From Spirochaetae bacterium HGW-Spirochaetae-7 (GTDB lineage: Bacteria > Spirochaetota > Spirochaetia > Treponematales > UBA12059), in assembly GCA_002839245.1 (NCBI GenBank), contig PGXR01000017.1, positions 1 through 31,609 on the forward strand: a DNA stretch of 31,609 bases, in the 5' to 3' direction. The position numbers and the translations under genes were made by a program. The notes beneath the pieces are model-generated. The model was not told the DNA's origin. It searched no databases and saw nothing but the letters and a program-made list of their open reading frames with translations. Positions 1 through 7,576 of this stretch are shown here, one piece after another. Position 1 is the first letter of the stretch, and the number at the start of each line of letters is the position of its first letter.

Positions 1-318
1 GGCGTTCTGCCAGGCTTCCTCCCCGAACGACTCGAAAGGGCCGGCCGGAGGGCCACCGGCGTTGCACACGAGGAGGTCGAGGCCGCCCATCAGGCGGACC
101 GACTCGGCTATCACCGCCGCTGGGGCATCGGCGGAGTGCAGGTCTCCCGCAACGAATTTACCGCCAATCGAACCGGCCGATACCTTGAGCCGAGCCGCGT
201 CTCGCGCGTTGATCGTCACCGTCGCGCCCTCGCTGGCCAGCAGCGTCGCAGTAGCCAGTCCCAAACCCTTCGAGCCGCCCGTCACGAGCGCGCGCAATCC
301 CTTGATGCCTAGTTCCAT
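1..318 (-). CDS. SDR-family oxidoreductase, N-terminal part (cut by window edge)
   Basis: The gene reads leftwards from an ATG at 318 and runs off the window, leaving about 106 residues. The N-terminus carries the Rossmann nucleotide-binding motif TGGSKGLG (residues 13-20) and the NAGG motif (86-89) of classical short-chain dehydrogenases, so it is an NAD(P)-dependent dehydrogenase or reductase acting in the cytoplasm. The catalytic Ser-Tyr-Lys part lies outside the window and the substrate cannot be named; FabG-like 3-oxoacyl reductases and many sugar or alcohol dehydrogenases share this start. A GGAGG site lies a few bases before the ATG, which supports the start. It is divergent from the ABC transporter operon and shares a roughly 100-bp control region with it. 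Confidence 0.9.
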   Translation of the reverse strand, partial: MELGIKGLRALVTGGSKGLGLATATLLASEGATVTINARDAARLKVSAGSIGGKFVAGDLHSADAPAAVIAESVRLMGGLDLLVCNAGGPPAGPFESFGEEAWQNA

Positions 319-339
319 GGTGTCCTCCCGAATCGTATC

Positions 340-367
340 AATATACTATTTTTCTTGACAGCCTCAA
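340..367 (-). promoter_or_regulatory. Candidate promoter for the SDR gene
   Basis: On the minus strand TTGAGG (367-362) is followed after 16 bp by TATATT (345-340), about 20 bp before the SDR start codon. It overlaps the promoter of the divergent transporter operon, so the two may interfere with each other. The match is moderate. Confidence 0.35.
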
Positions 368-381
368 AAAGTCAATATAAT
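355..381 (+). promoter_or_regulatory. Promoter of the ABC transporter/two-component operon
   Basis: Perfect TTGACA (355-360) and TATAAT (376-381) hexamers are separated by 15 bp, shorter than the optimal 17, which often means that an activator or DNA bend is needed. The predicted start is near 388, leaving a leader of about 35 nt with a GGAGG ribosome site at 414-418. Confidence 0.6.
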
Positions 382-398
382 GTTAAGACTGTCTTAAC
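382..398. promoter_or_regulatory. Perfect 17-bp palindrome at the predicted transcription start (candidate operator)
   Basis: GTTAAGAC (382-389), a central T (390) and GTCTTAAC (391-398) form a perfect inverted repeat. It begins one base after the -10 box and covers the predicted +1, the classical position for a repressor. The regulator is unknown; it could be a metal- or metabolite-sensing repressor, or less likely the response regulator encoded downstream, since PhoB/OmpR-type regulators usually bind direct repeats. Confidence 0.6.
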
Positions 399-422
399 GT
401 CACGTTCAGATTGGGAGGCCAC

Positions 423-1550
423 ATGAAGAAGCTTATCGCAGTTTCGTTGATGATCGCCGCGATTACGGCGAGCGCGTTTGCCATGGGAGGCAAGGAAGCC
501 GCCGCCGCGGCGCCAGAGCCTGCCATGACCCAGGAACAGCTGGTCGCCGCCGCCAAGGCCGAGGGCAAGGTCGTGGTCTACTCGATAACGTCACGCATCT
601 CCAGCGCGGCGACCGAATTCGAGAAGCTCTACGGCATCAAGGTGGAAGCTTCCAACCTGAAGGACGGGGAACTGATCGAAAAGGTGACCAAGGAAGTCGG
701 CGGCGGCATCCAGGGCGCCGATTTCGTCATCTGCCAGGATTCCGGCCGCGTCTACGGCCAGCTTATCGCGACCGGCTACCTCGTCAACTATGTTCCGCCT
801 TCGATGAAGTCGATCATTCCAGCGGAATTCCAGAATCCACTGACCTTCCAGCTGATCAACAAGGTTTTCATCTTCAACAGCGAGCGGGGCACGGCCCCGG
901 TCATAAAGAACGTCTGGGAACTGACCGAGCCCAGGTGGAAGGGCCTGGTGCAGTTCAAGGATCCCAAGGCCGAAGGCGTCAACGCCAATTTCCTGACGAT
1001 GATCACCTCGCCCGAGTGGAGCGCCAAGCTTGATAAGGCCTACCAGGAGCTCTACGGCAAGAAGCTGGTTCTCTCGACCAAGAACGCCGGCTACGAGTGG
1101 ATCAAGCGCTTCTTCCAGAACGGCCTCGTGCTGGGCAACAGCGACACGACCATTTCCGAGAACATCGGCATCAAGGGCCAGCCCCAGACGACGATGGGAC
1201 TCTTCGTGTACTCCAAGAAGCGCTTCGACGCCAAGAAGAATCTCGCCCTCGAGCCGATGACCGAGGTCGCGCCGTTCGCCGGTTTCATCTACCCGGCCTT
1301 CCTCATGCTGACGAAGAACGCGGCGCATCCGGCAGCCGCGAAGCTGTTCGTCGAGTACTTGCTGACCGCCGAAGGCTTCAAGCCCTGGTCCAAGGATGTC
1401 GGTTCGTATTCGTCCAACCCGTCGATCGCGGTCAACGACGACGACCAGCCGGTGTCGTTCTGGAAGCCGCGCCTGGTGCCGGAAAACCCGCAGTACCTGT
1501 TCGAGAACAGGGCGGCGGTAGAGGAATTCGTCAACAATATCACGTACTGA
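423..1550 (+). CDS. ABC transporter periplasmic binding protein, FbpA/AfuA-like family
   Basis: The 375-residue protein starts at ATG 423 behind GGAGG; an upstream in-frame TTG at 411 would place that site inside the gene and is rejected. Residues 1-20 are a signal peptide (MKK, then a hydrophobic stretch ending ASAFA), followed by a mature MGGKE start and no lipobox cysteine. The rest has the two-lobe fold of family 1/6 binding proteins, e.g. the EGKVVVYS strand near the start and ADFVICQDSGRVYG. Such proteins deliver ligand to FbpB/FbpC-type transporters. The paired tyrosines that bind Fe(III) in FbpA are not visible: the matching region reads TMGLFVYSKKRF. Iron as substrate is therefore doubtful, and an AfuA-like sugar phosphate or another anion is possible. 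It is the first gene of the operon. Confidence 0.85.
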   Translation: MKKLIAVSLMIAAITASAFAMGGKEAAAAAPEPAMTQEQLVAAAKAEGKVVVYSITSRISSAATEFEKLYGIKVEASNLKDGELIEKVTKEVGGGIQGADFVICQDSGRVYGQLIATGYLVNYVPPSMKSIIPAEFQNPLTFQLINKVFIFNSERGTAPVIKNVWELTEPRWKGLVQFKDPKAEGVNANFLTMITSPEWSAKLDKAYQELYGKKLVLSTKNAGYEWIKRFFQNGLVLGNSDTTISENIGIKGQPQTTMGLFVYSKKRFDAKKNLALEPMTEVAPFAGFIYPAFLMLTKNAAHPAAAKLFVEYLLTAEGFKPWSKDVGSYSSNPSIAVNDDDQPVSFWKPRLVPENPQYLFENRAAVEEFVNNITY

Positions 1551-1558
1551 CCTGATTG

Positions 1559-1591
1559 CGGGTTGCGGCGCCGCGTGGTCGCCGCGACCCG
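1559..1591 (+). other. Intercistronic stem-loop between binding protein and permease genes
   Basis: CGGGTTGCGGCG (1559-1570) pairs with CGCCGCGACCCG (1580-1591), 12 bp including one G-U pair, with a 9-nt loop. No T-run follows, so it is more likely an RNA-stabilising or partial-attenuation element that keeps the binding protein mRNA more abundant than the permease mRNA, as is common in ABC transporter operons. Confidence 0.6.
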
Positions 1592-1640
1592 GTATTCCCC
1601 GAGCCTTCATAGCTTCCCGCGGTAAAGGACAGTCGCCATC

Positions 1641-3434
1641 ATGACACCAGGTAATAGGATACGGTTCTTCCTGCGCAAGCCGCACAACGTGATTCTCGCC
1701 ATGCTCGTGGTCACGCTGACATTCCTGACGCTGTTCCCGCTCCTGTCCCTTGCCAGGGACACGCTGATAGTGCACCCCTCCGAGATCATGAGCGTCAAGG
1801 GCGCGAAGATAGGCGAACTTACCCTGTTCCATTGGAAGAAGGTGTTTTTCGACGGCGATACCAGCCGGAACCTGTTCTACAGCCCGCTGTGGAACACGAT
1901 TCGGGTTTCGCTGTGGAGCTGCATCATCGCGATAGTACTGGGCGGAAGCGTGGCGTGGCTGGTCACCCGCAGCGACCTCCGCTGGAAGCCCTTCGTCTCC
2001 ACGGTGTTCATTTTTCCCTACATCATGCCGTCATGGACGCTCGCGATGGCCTGGCTCAACTTCTTCCGCAACCGCCTGATAGGCGGGGCGCCGGGGCTGT
2101 TCACCGCGCTCTCCGGCATCGAGACGGCCAACTGGTTCGCGTACGGCGAGTTTCCCATCGTCGTGGTGCTGGGCTTGCATTACGCTCCGTTCGCCTACAT
2201 CCTGATAGGCGGCATCCTGCGCAACATGGATTCCAACCTCGAGGAGGCTGCCGTCATCCTCAAGGCGGGCCGCCTCAAGATCCTGTCGCGGATAACGCTG
2301 CCCATCGTGATGCCCGCCGTGCTCTCGACCTTCCTGCTGGTCTTCTCGAGCTGCATGAGTGCTTTCGCCGTTCCAGCCTTCCTGGGAACGCCGGTGCGCT
2401 TCCAGGTGCTGACGACGCAGCTGTACCGTACGCTCAACGGCCTCAACCCAGGCTACGGCTACATCATGGCGCTCGTGATGATAGCCATCGGGACCGGCAT
2501 CCTGATGCTGAACCAATGGATAATCGGCAAGCGGAAGTCGTTCACGACAGTGACCGGGAAGAGCTCCAACATCTCGCTGGCGAAGCTCAAGGGTCTGCGG
2601 AACCCGGTGTCGGTCATGCTCGTGTCTTTCGTGTGCCTCATCGCCATCCTGCCCCTGCTCACCTTTGCGGTGGAGTCGTTCATCATGGCTCCCGGCGACT
2701 ACTCGCTGGGGAACCTGACGACGCAGTTCTGGGTGGGACAGGGCAGCGAGGACATCGGCGGCGGCGAACCGGGCATACTGCTCAACAAGTACATATACCT
2801 GGGATTGTGGAACAGCGTCAGGCTTTCTGTCGTGGTGGCCCTGGTCGCCGGCACCGTCGGCTCGCTCGCCGGCTACGCGGTCGTCAAGGCGCGCGGCACG
2901 AGGCTGGCGACGCTGGTGAACAACCTGGCGTTTTTCCCGTACCTGATGCCCTCGATGGCGTTCGCCGCGATATACCTGTCGATGTTCGCCAAACCCACCC
3001 TCTTCATTCCATCGCTGTACGGATCCTTTGCCCTGCTCGTCCTCGTGGGCGCGGTCAAGTACCTGCCGTTCGCGTCCAGGGCGGGCATGAACGCGATGCT
3101 CCAGCTGAGCAACGAGATAGAGGAGGCGGGGCTCATCATCGGCATTCCCTGGTGGAAGCGCATGACGAGGATCATCTTCCCCATCCAGAAGTCAAGCTTC
3201 CTGTCGGGCTATCTCCTGCCGTTCATATCGTGCATGCGCGAGCTGGCCCTTTTCGTCCTCCTGATCGTGCCGGCAAACAGGGTGCTGACCACCATGCTGT
3301 TCCAGTACAACGAGAAGGGCTGGAACCAGTACGCCAACGCCATAAACCTGCTCATCGTGCTCATCGTGCTCATATTCAATACCGTCATCAACAAGGCGAC
3401 AGGCGCGTCGATAGACAAGGGAATCGGAGGATAA
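1641..3434 (+). CDS. Fused (tandem) ABC transporter permease, FbpB-like
   Basis: The 597-residue inner-membrane protein has two homologous permease halves in one chain, the usual FbpB arrangement, with about 12 hydrophobic segments. Each half carries the cytoplasmic EAA loop that docks onto the ATPase: EEAAVILKAG (from residue 201) with a downstream LPIV, and EEAGLIIGIP (from residue 494) with a downstream FPIQ. Length and layout are normal. The gene follows the binding protein after a 90-bp gap holding a stem-loop, and its stop lies one base before the ATPase start, so the products are made together. The start ATG at 1641 has only a weak AAGGA-like site upstream; no better in-frame start is visible. 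It forms the channel for the ligand brought by the 423-1550 product. Confidence 0.9.
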   Translation: MTPGNRIRFFLRKPHNVILAMLVVTLTFLTLFPLLSLARDTLIVHPSEIMSVKGAKIGELTLFHWKKVFFDGDTSRNLFYSPLWNTIRVSLWSCIIAIVLGGSVAWLVTRSDLRWKPFVSTVFIFPYIMPSWTLAMAWLNFFRNRLIGGAPGLFTALSGIETANWFAYGEFPIVVVLGLHYAPFAYILIGGILRNMDSNLEEAAVILKAGRLKILSRITLPIVMPAVLSTFLLVFSSCMSAFAVPAFLGTPVRFQVLTTQLYRTLNGLNPGYGYIMALVMIAIGTGILMLNQWIIGKRKSFTTVTGKSSNISLAKLKGLRNPVSVMLVSFVCLIAILPLLTFAVESFIMAPGDYSLGNLTTQFWVGQGSEDIGGGEPGILLNKYIYLGLWNSVRLSVVVALVAGTVGSLAGYAVVKARGTRLATLVNNLAFFPYLMPSMAFAAIYLSMFAKPTLFIPSLYGSFALLVLVGAVKYLPFASRAGMNAMLQLSNEIEEAGLIIGIPWWKRMTRIIFPIQKSSFLSGYLLPFISCMRELALFVLLIVPANRVLTTMLFQYNEKGWNQYANAINLLIVLIVLIFNTVINKATGASIDKGIGG

Positions 3435-3435
3435 T

Positions 3436-4554
3436 ATGCCCGAAATAATACTCAAGCACGTCTCGAAGCGCTTCGGGAAATTCGTCGCCGTGGACGACCT
3501 GTCCATGGTCATCGACGATGGAAGCTTCGTCACGCTGCTCGGGCCGTCGGGCTGCGGCAAGACGACCACCCTGCGCATGATCGCGGGCCTCGAGACGCCG
3601 ACCGATGGCGAGATTTCCATCGACGGAAAGCTCGTGTTCTCGGCGGAACGGGGCATCGACGTATCCCCCGACAAGCGGGACGTGGGCTTCCTGTTCCAGA
3701 ACTACGCGCTGTGGCCGCACATGACCGTCGAGCAGAACATCTCCTTCGGGCTGGAGAACCTCAAGTGGGACAAAGCCAGGACGGCCTCCCGGGTAGCCGA
3801 ACTCCTGGCCACGCTCAAGATAAGCCAGTTCGGCAAGCGCTATCCCAGCGAGCTGTCGGGAGGGCAGCAGCAGCGCGTGGCCATCGCCCGCACGCTTGCG
3901 ACCGGCCCCAAGGTGCTCTTCATGGACGAGCCTCTGTCGAATCTCGACGCCAAGCTGCGGACCGAGATGCGCTCGGAGCTGAAGCGCCTCCACGCGGAGA
4001 CGGATTCAACGTTCGTCTACGTCACGCACGACCAGCTCGAGGCGATGACGCTGTCGACCAGGACCTGCCTGATGAAAGAGGGCGTGCTGCAGCAGTACGC
4101 CCCGCCTCTCGAGGTCTACCACAATCCCGCCAACCTCTTCGTGGCCGATTTCGTCGGCAACCCGACGATGAACTTCATCGAAGGAGTTGGCCGCGACGTC
4201 AACCTCGACGAGATCAATCTGTCGGTGGACGGGCTCGACATGCTGTTCACGCCTATATCAGGGAGCATAACGTTGCGCGACAACCAGGCCATCACCCTCG
4301 GCATTCGACCCGAGTTCGTGCGCATCTCCGGTACGGGCAAGGGCAAGGCCAGGGTCTACGCGGCGCTGCCTTCGGGCATGGAAACGGTCGTCAAGCTCCG
4401 TTCCGGTTCCCAGCTCCTGACCTCGGTCGTGTTCGGGGCCGTCGATTTCAGGATAGACGACGAGGTGCTCTTCGATTTCACCGGGGAAAGTTGCATAGTA
4501 TTCGACAGCGAGTCAGGCGCAAACCTTGCGATCGGGACCCTCTGCATAGTATGA
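3436..4554 (+). CDS. ABC transporter ATP-binding protein, FbpC/PotA-like with TOBE-type C-terminus
   Basis: The 372-residue ATPase drives the 1641-3434 permease. It shows Walker A GPSGCGKTT (36-44), the Q-loop with QNYALWPHM, signature LSGGQQQR (140-147), Walker B VLFMDEP (160-166) and the H-loop THDQ (197-200), all intact. Residues after about 240 form a regulatory domain of the TOBE/MalK type. The start ATG is one base after the permease stop with GGAGG inside the preceding codons, so translation is coupled. The stop overlaps the response regulator start in ATGA, tying transport to the two-component system. The family covers iron, polyamine, sugar-phosphate and phosphonate importers, so the sequence does not fix the substrate. 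Confidence 0.9.
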   Translation: MPEIILKHVSKRFGKFVAVDDLSMVIDDGSFVTLLGPSGCGKTTTLRMIAGLETPTDGEISIDGKLVFSAERGIDVSPDKRDVGFLFQNYALWPHMTVEQNISFGLENLKWDKARTASRVAELLATLKISQFGKRYPSELSGGQQQRVAIARTLATGPKVLFMDEPLSNLDAKLRTEMRSELKRLHAETDSTFVYVTHDQLEAMTLSTRTCLMKEGVLQQYAPPLEVYHNPANLFVADFVGNPTMNFIEGVGRDVNLDEINLSVDGLDMLFTPISGSITLRDNQAITLGIRPEFVRISGTGKGKARVYAALPSGMETVVKLRSGSQLLTSVVFGAVDFRIDDEVLFDFTGESCIVFDSESGANLAIGTLCIV

Positions 4555-5306
4555 CCATGTCGATGACACCGAAGCGAAGGATACTCGTCGTCGACGACGA
4601 GGATCATATAGTCGAACTGCTCGAGATGAGCCTCAGGCAGAACGGCTTCGATACCGTGGCCGTACGTGACGGCCTCTCGGTACACGAGGCCGCCGTAGCG
4701 CATAGCCCCGACCTGATTCTCCTCGACTTGATGCTGCCGGGCCTGGCCGGGCTTGAAGCTTGCCGAATCCTGAGGCAGGACCCGCAGACCGCCGCCATAC
4801 CGGTCATCATGCTTACGGCCAAGAGCGAGGAGAGCGACAAGGTCATCGGACTGGGCATCGGTGCCGACGACTACGTGACCAAGCCGTTCAGCCTTCGCGA
4901 GCTGCTGGCCAGGATCGAAGCCGTCCTGCGTCGCGTTCGCCCGGCCGCGACGTACCAAGGCGCGGCGCTCCTCGGAGCGGCGCTCCTCGGAGCGGCGCCT
5001 CCCGGCGAGCTGCTGAGCGTCGGAGACCTGTCAGTGGACATCCGCGGACACGCGGCCAGCCTGGGCGGCGAGTCGCTGACACTGTCGCCGACCGAGTTCT
5101 CGCTCCTGTCTCTGCTAGCCAGCACGCCGGGCCGGACGGTGCGGCGCGCGGACTTGCAGAGAAGCGCTGGACTGGCGGACGGAGACGATTCCGGCCGCTC
5201 GCTCGACGTGCATATCAGGAATATCAGGATGAAGCTCGGCGATGACGAACGGTCGAGCCCGTCCATCATGACCGTCCGGGGCATCGGCTACTCGCTCCAT
5301 GCTTGA
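4551..5306 (+). CDS. Two-component response regulator, OmpR/PhoB family
   Basis: The 251-residue protein has a receiver domain (about 9-125) followed by a winged-helix DNA-binding domain (about 155-250). The acidic pocket is VVDDED, the phosphoacceptor Asp is D59 in LLDLMLPG, and the conserved lysine is K111 in VTKPF. The C-terminal domain shows LTPTEF-like LSPTEFSLL and ends VRGIGYSL, as in PhoB. The start is taken as the ATG at 4551 that overlaps the ATPase stop (ATGA); ATGs at 4557 and 4563 are also possible. The last 8 bases overlap the sensor kinase. The linker contains a 15-bp tandem repeat giving GAALLGAALLGAA. It probably controls its own operon or phosphate-type genes; this is inferred from context. 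Confidence 0.92.
   Translation: MTMSMTPKRRILVVDDEDHIVELLEMSLRQNGFDTVAVRDGLSVHEAAVAHSPDLILLDLMLPGLAGLEACRILRQDPQTAAIPVIMLTAKSEESDKVIGLGIGADDYVTKPFSLRELLARIEAVLRRVRPAATYQGAALLGAALLGAAPPGELLSVGDLSVDIRGHAASLGGESLTLSPTEFSLLSLLASTPGRTVRRADLQRSAGLADGDDSGRSLDVHIRNIRMKLGDDERSSPSIMTVRGIGYSLHA
4962..5005 (+). repeat. 15-bp in-frame tandem repeat in the response regulator linker
   Basis: The unit GCGGCGCTCCTCGGA occurs at 4962-4976 and 4977-4991, with a degraded third copy at 4992-5005. It adds five residues (AALLG) per unit to the segment between receiver and DNA-binding domains. Being a multiple of three it can change copy number without breaking the frame, altering linker length. Confidence 0.8.
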
Positions 5307-6657
5307 CGCGCCGGCCCTGATCGGACTGATCAACGCGGCAGGAGGCTCGGGCCCTGTCGTCGTCGATACCGCCACCTTGCGATTGCTTCTCGACCTGGCC
5401 GTTGCGGCGATCGCCGCGCTGGCCGCCTGCATCGTCGCCTTCGTCGCCTGCCTCGTCGCGCGCTCCGCGGGCGGCTCCCGCTCCTCCGTCGAGGTCCCCT
5501 CCGCGGTTCGCGAAGGCGGCCGCGACCCGGCAGTCGAGCTCAGGCGCCAGCTCGACGCTATGGTAAGGAAGACGAACGACCGCAACAACTACATCAATTC
5601 CATTTTCTCCTCGATCGAAGACGGATTGCTCCTGGTCGATCCCCGGGGCAGGGTATCGCTGTACAACCCGCGGGCGATGGAACTCCTGGGGCTCGGCCCG
5701 GAGCTGTTATTCGAACGTCGCGAGGCGGACATCGCTTCCGGCGGAGCCGTTCCGGCGATACTCGCGGCGGCGCGTCGCGTTGGAGCGGAGCCTGGACAGG
5801 AACGCCTGCGCATCGAGACTGAAGGCGGCAGGATACTCGACGTGAGGATCAGCCCGATAGCGGACAAGTACCGGAGCGGGAAGCGTTTCGGCTCGCTGGC
5901 GGTCGTCGAGGATGTCACCGAGCTTCGAAGGCTGGAGAATCTAAGGAAGGATTTCGTCGCCAACGTGTCGCATGAATTCCGCACGCCGTTGACGTTGATT
6001 TCAGGATTCGTCGAGATGTTCAAGATGCGCGACGACATACCTGCCGCGGACAGGGAACGAGCCTTTGAAATCATGGACCTGGAGACGGAACGGCTGAAAC
6101 GGCTGGTATCCGAGCTCCTGACGCTTTCGGAGATCGAGAACGAACTGCCGCTCCATGCCGACGAGGTCATCGATGTCGCCGGCTCGCTGTCGGGCATAGT
6201 CCAGACCTTCGAGTCGCTGGCTGCGCGCAAGGGGCTTTCCTTCACCGCCGACCTGGGCCGGGGCCTGCCGTCGTTGCGCGGCGACGAGAACTGGTTCTAC
6301 CTTGCCGTGAAGAACCTGGTCGAGAACGCCATCAAGTATACGCCGGCGGGCAGCGTCGCCCTCGTGGCCGGGCTCGACGGCGACGTCCTGTCGATAGAAG
6401 TAACCGATACGGGAGTCGGCATCAGTCAGGAAGAACTCGAGCGAGTATTCGATAGATTCTACCGGGTCGAGAAGTCCCGCGGTTCGGGCTCAGGCGGCAG
6501 CGGACTAGGATTGTCGCTGGTCAAGGACATAGCGGCGATGTTCGGCGGCTCCGTGACGGTACGGAGCGAGCCGGGCCTAGGATCGACGTTCGCCCTGAAC
6601 CTGCCGCTTCCCCTCGCCGACCCCGAAAGCCTTGATGGAGGCCCTGATGGCCATTGA
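5299..6657 (+). CDS. PhoR-type sensor histidine kinase with one PAS domain
   Basis: The 452-residue kinase has one N-terminal membrane segment (about 27-55, LAVAAIAALAACIVAFVACLVA) and no sizeable periplasmic domain. A PAS domain follows (about 95-210, starting IFSSIEDGLLLVD), then HisKA with the phospho-accepting H225 in NVSHEFRTPL, then an ATP-binding domain with the N-box around N339-N343, the G1 box DTGVG (from 370) and the G2 box GSGGSGLGLS. It phosphorylates the adjacent regulator. Because it lacks an external sensor, it probably reads a membrane partner (in the Pho system this is the transporter) or a cytoplasmic signal through PAS. It overlaps the regulator by 8 bp and its own end overlaps the RapZ-like gene, so all are one unit. 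Confidence 0.92.
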   Translation: MLDAPALIGLINAAGGSGPVVVDTATLRLLLDLAVAAIAALAACIVAFVACLVARSAGGSRSSVEVPSAVREGGRDPAVELRRQLDAMVRKTNDRNNYINSIFSSIEDGLLLVDPRGRVSLYNPRAMELLGLGPELLFERREADIASGGAVPAILAAARRVGAEPGQERLRIETEGGRILDVRISPIADKYRSGKRFGSLAVVEDVTELRRLENLRKDFVANVSHEFRTPLTLISGFVEMFKMRDDIPAADRERAFEIMDLETERLKRLVSELLTLSEIENELPLHADEVIDVAGSLSGIVQTFESLAARKGLSFTADLGRGLPSLRGDENWFYLAVKNLVENAIKYTPAGSVALVAGLDGDVLSIEVTDTGVGISQEELERVFDRFYRVEKSRGSGSGGSGLGLSLVKDIAAMFGGSVTVRSEPGLGSTFALNLPLPLADPESLDGGPDGH

Positions 6658-7576
6658 CGAAAAACGCGAACCGGTCGTCGTGCTGCTGGCCGGTTATCGC
6701 TATGCCGGGCGAAGCCTCGTGCTTCAGCGGCTCGAGCTCGCGGGTTATACCTGCGTTGACAACCTGCCGCCCGGCCTGGTACCCGGCTACCTCGAGCATG
6801 GCAAGGACGATCAGCGGCCGAGCCGCATCGCCGTGGCTCTCGACACCAACGGCGAAGGCGGAATCGCCGCGTTGTCACGGCTCCTCGACCGGCTGGACGG
6901 CCAGGGGCGCCGCTACGGCCTCGTTTTCCTCGAGGCTGGGGACTCGGCATTGGCCGAGCGGCAGGCGGCGGCCGACGACGTCTCTGCAACGAACGACCAC
7001 GATGGCCTGCAGGCGACATTGCAGGCAGCGCGCGAATCCATGGCACCGATACGGGAACGGGCCAGCCTGGTCCTGGACAGTTCCTGGATGTCCCCGCTCG
7101 AGGAGCGCGACCGCATCCTGGCGATGGCCGAGGGGCGACAGCATGTCGCCCTGACTTTCGTGGAGCTCATGTCGTTCGGCTATAAATTCGGCGCGCCGAC
7201 CGGCGACATCGTCTTCGACGCGCGTTTCATACCGAATCCGTATTATGTATCGAACCTGCGCGCCCTGACCGGACTGGACCTGGCCTGCGCAGGATACGTG
7301 CTTGCCAACGACGGCGCCATAGGCGCATTGGAGGCGCTCCGATCCCTGGTCCAGGCGATGTTGCCTTCGTACTCGTCGCAGGGCCGGAGGGTGCTCAAGG
7401 TGAGGATAGGCTGCACCGGGGGCCAGCATCGATCCGTCGCCATGGCGGAAGCCCTGGCACAGGCGCTCAGGAGCGAAGGCTGCCAGTGCGTGGTCAGGCA
7501 CCGCGAGATGGAGGCCGGCAGGTACGCCGACGGCGCCCAGGGTACGGGAAAGCCCGGGGCCAAGGCTATGCCGTGA
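6647..7576 (+). CDS. RapZ-like protein (YvcJ/RapZ family) with degenerate P-loop
   Basis: The 309-residue protein starts at ATG 6647 with GGAGG at 6637-6641; an ATG at 6635 lies over that site. RapZ proteins bind GlcN6P and small RNAs and adjust amino-sugar synthesis; Bacillus YvcJ is a nucleotide-binding relative. The C-terminal half is well conserved: SFGYKFG, FDARFIPNPYY, LRALTGLD and GCTGGQHRS (255-263). The N-terminal half keeps YTCVDNLP but its P-loop reads GYRYAGRS (16-23), with Arg for the catalytic Lys and no GSGKS. The usual TRRxHPL motif after the FLEA strand is also absent. It therefore probably does not hydrolyse nucleotide in the normal way. It overlaps the kinase gene by 11 bp, and its end overlaps the convergent GGDEF-EAL gene by 11 bp with no terminator. 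Confidence 0.85.
   Translation: MAIDEKREPVVVLLAGYRYAGRSLVLQRLELAGYTCVDNLPPGLVPGYLEHGKDDQRPSRIAVALDTNGEGGIAALSRLLDRLDGQGRRYGLVFLEAGDSALAERQAAADDVSATNDHDGLQATLQAARESMAPIRERASLVLDSSWMSPLEERDRILAMAEGRQHVALTFVELMSFGYKFGAPTGDIVFDARFIPNPYYVSNLRALTGLDLACAGYVLANDGAIGALEALRSLVQAMLPSYSSQGRRVLKVRIGCTGGQHRSVAMAEALAQALRSEGCQCVVRHREMEAGRYADGAQGTGKPGAKAMP

Noticed and set aside
411..422. Upstream TTG start for the binding protein
   Set aside because: It would translate through the GGAGG ribosome site and add four residues before a normal signal peptide; ATG 423 is correct.
423..1550. Confident ferric-iron assignment for the transporter
   Set aside because: Family resemblance alone suggests iron, but the Fe-binding Tyr pair is not visible, so the substrate is left open.
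591..3448. Long reading frames overlapping the transporter genes (591-1832 minus, 1832-3448 plus)
   Set aside because: They lie within clearly recognised genes, are rich in Arg/His/Pro/Ala as expected of GC-rich shadow frames, and show no domain.
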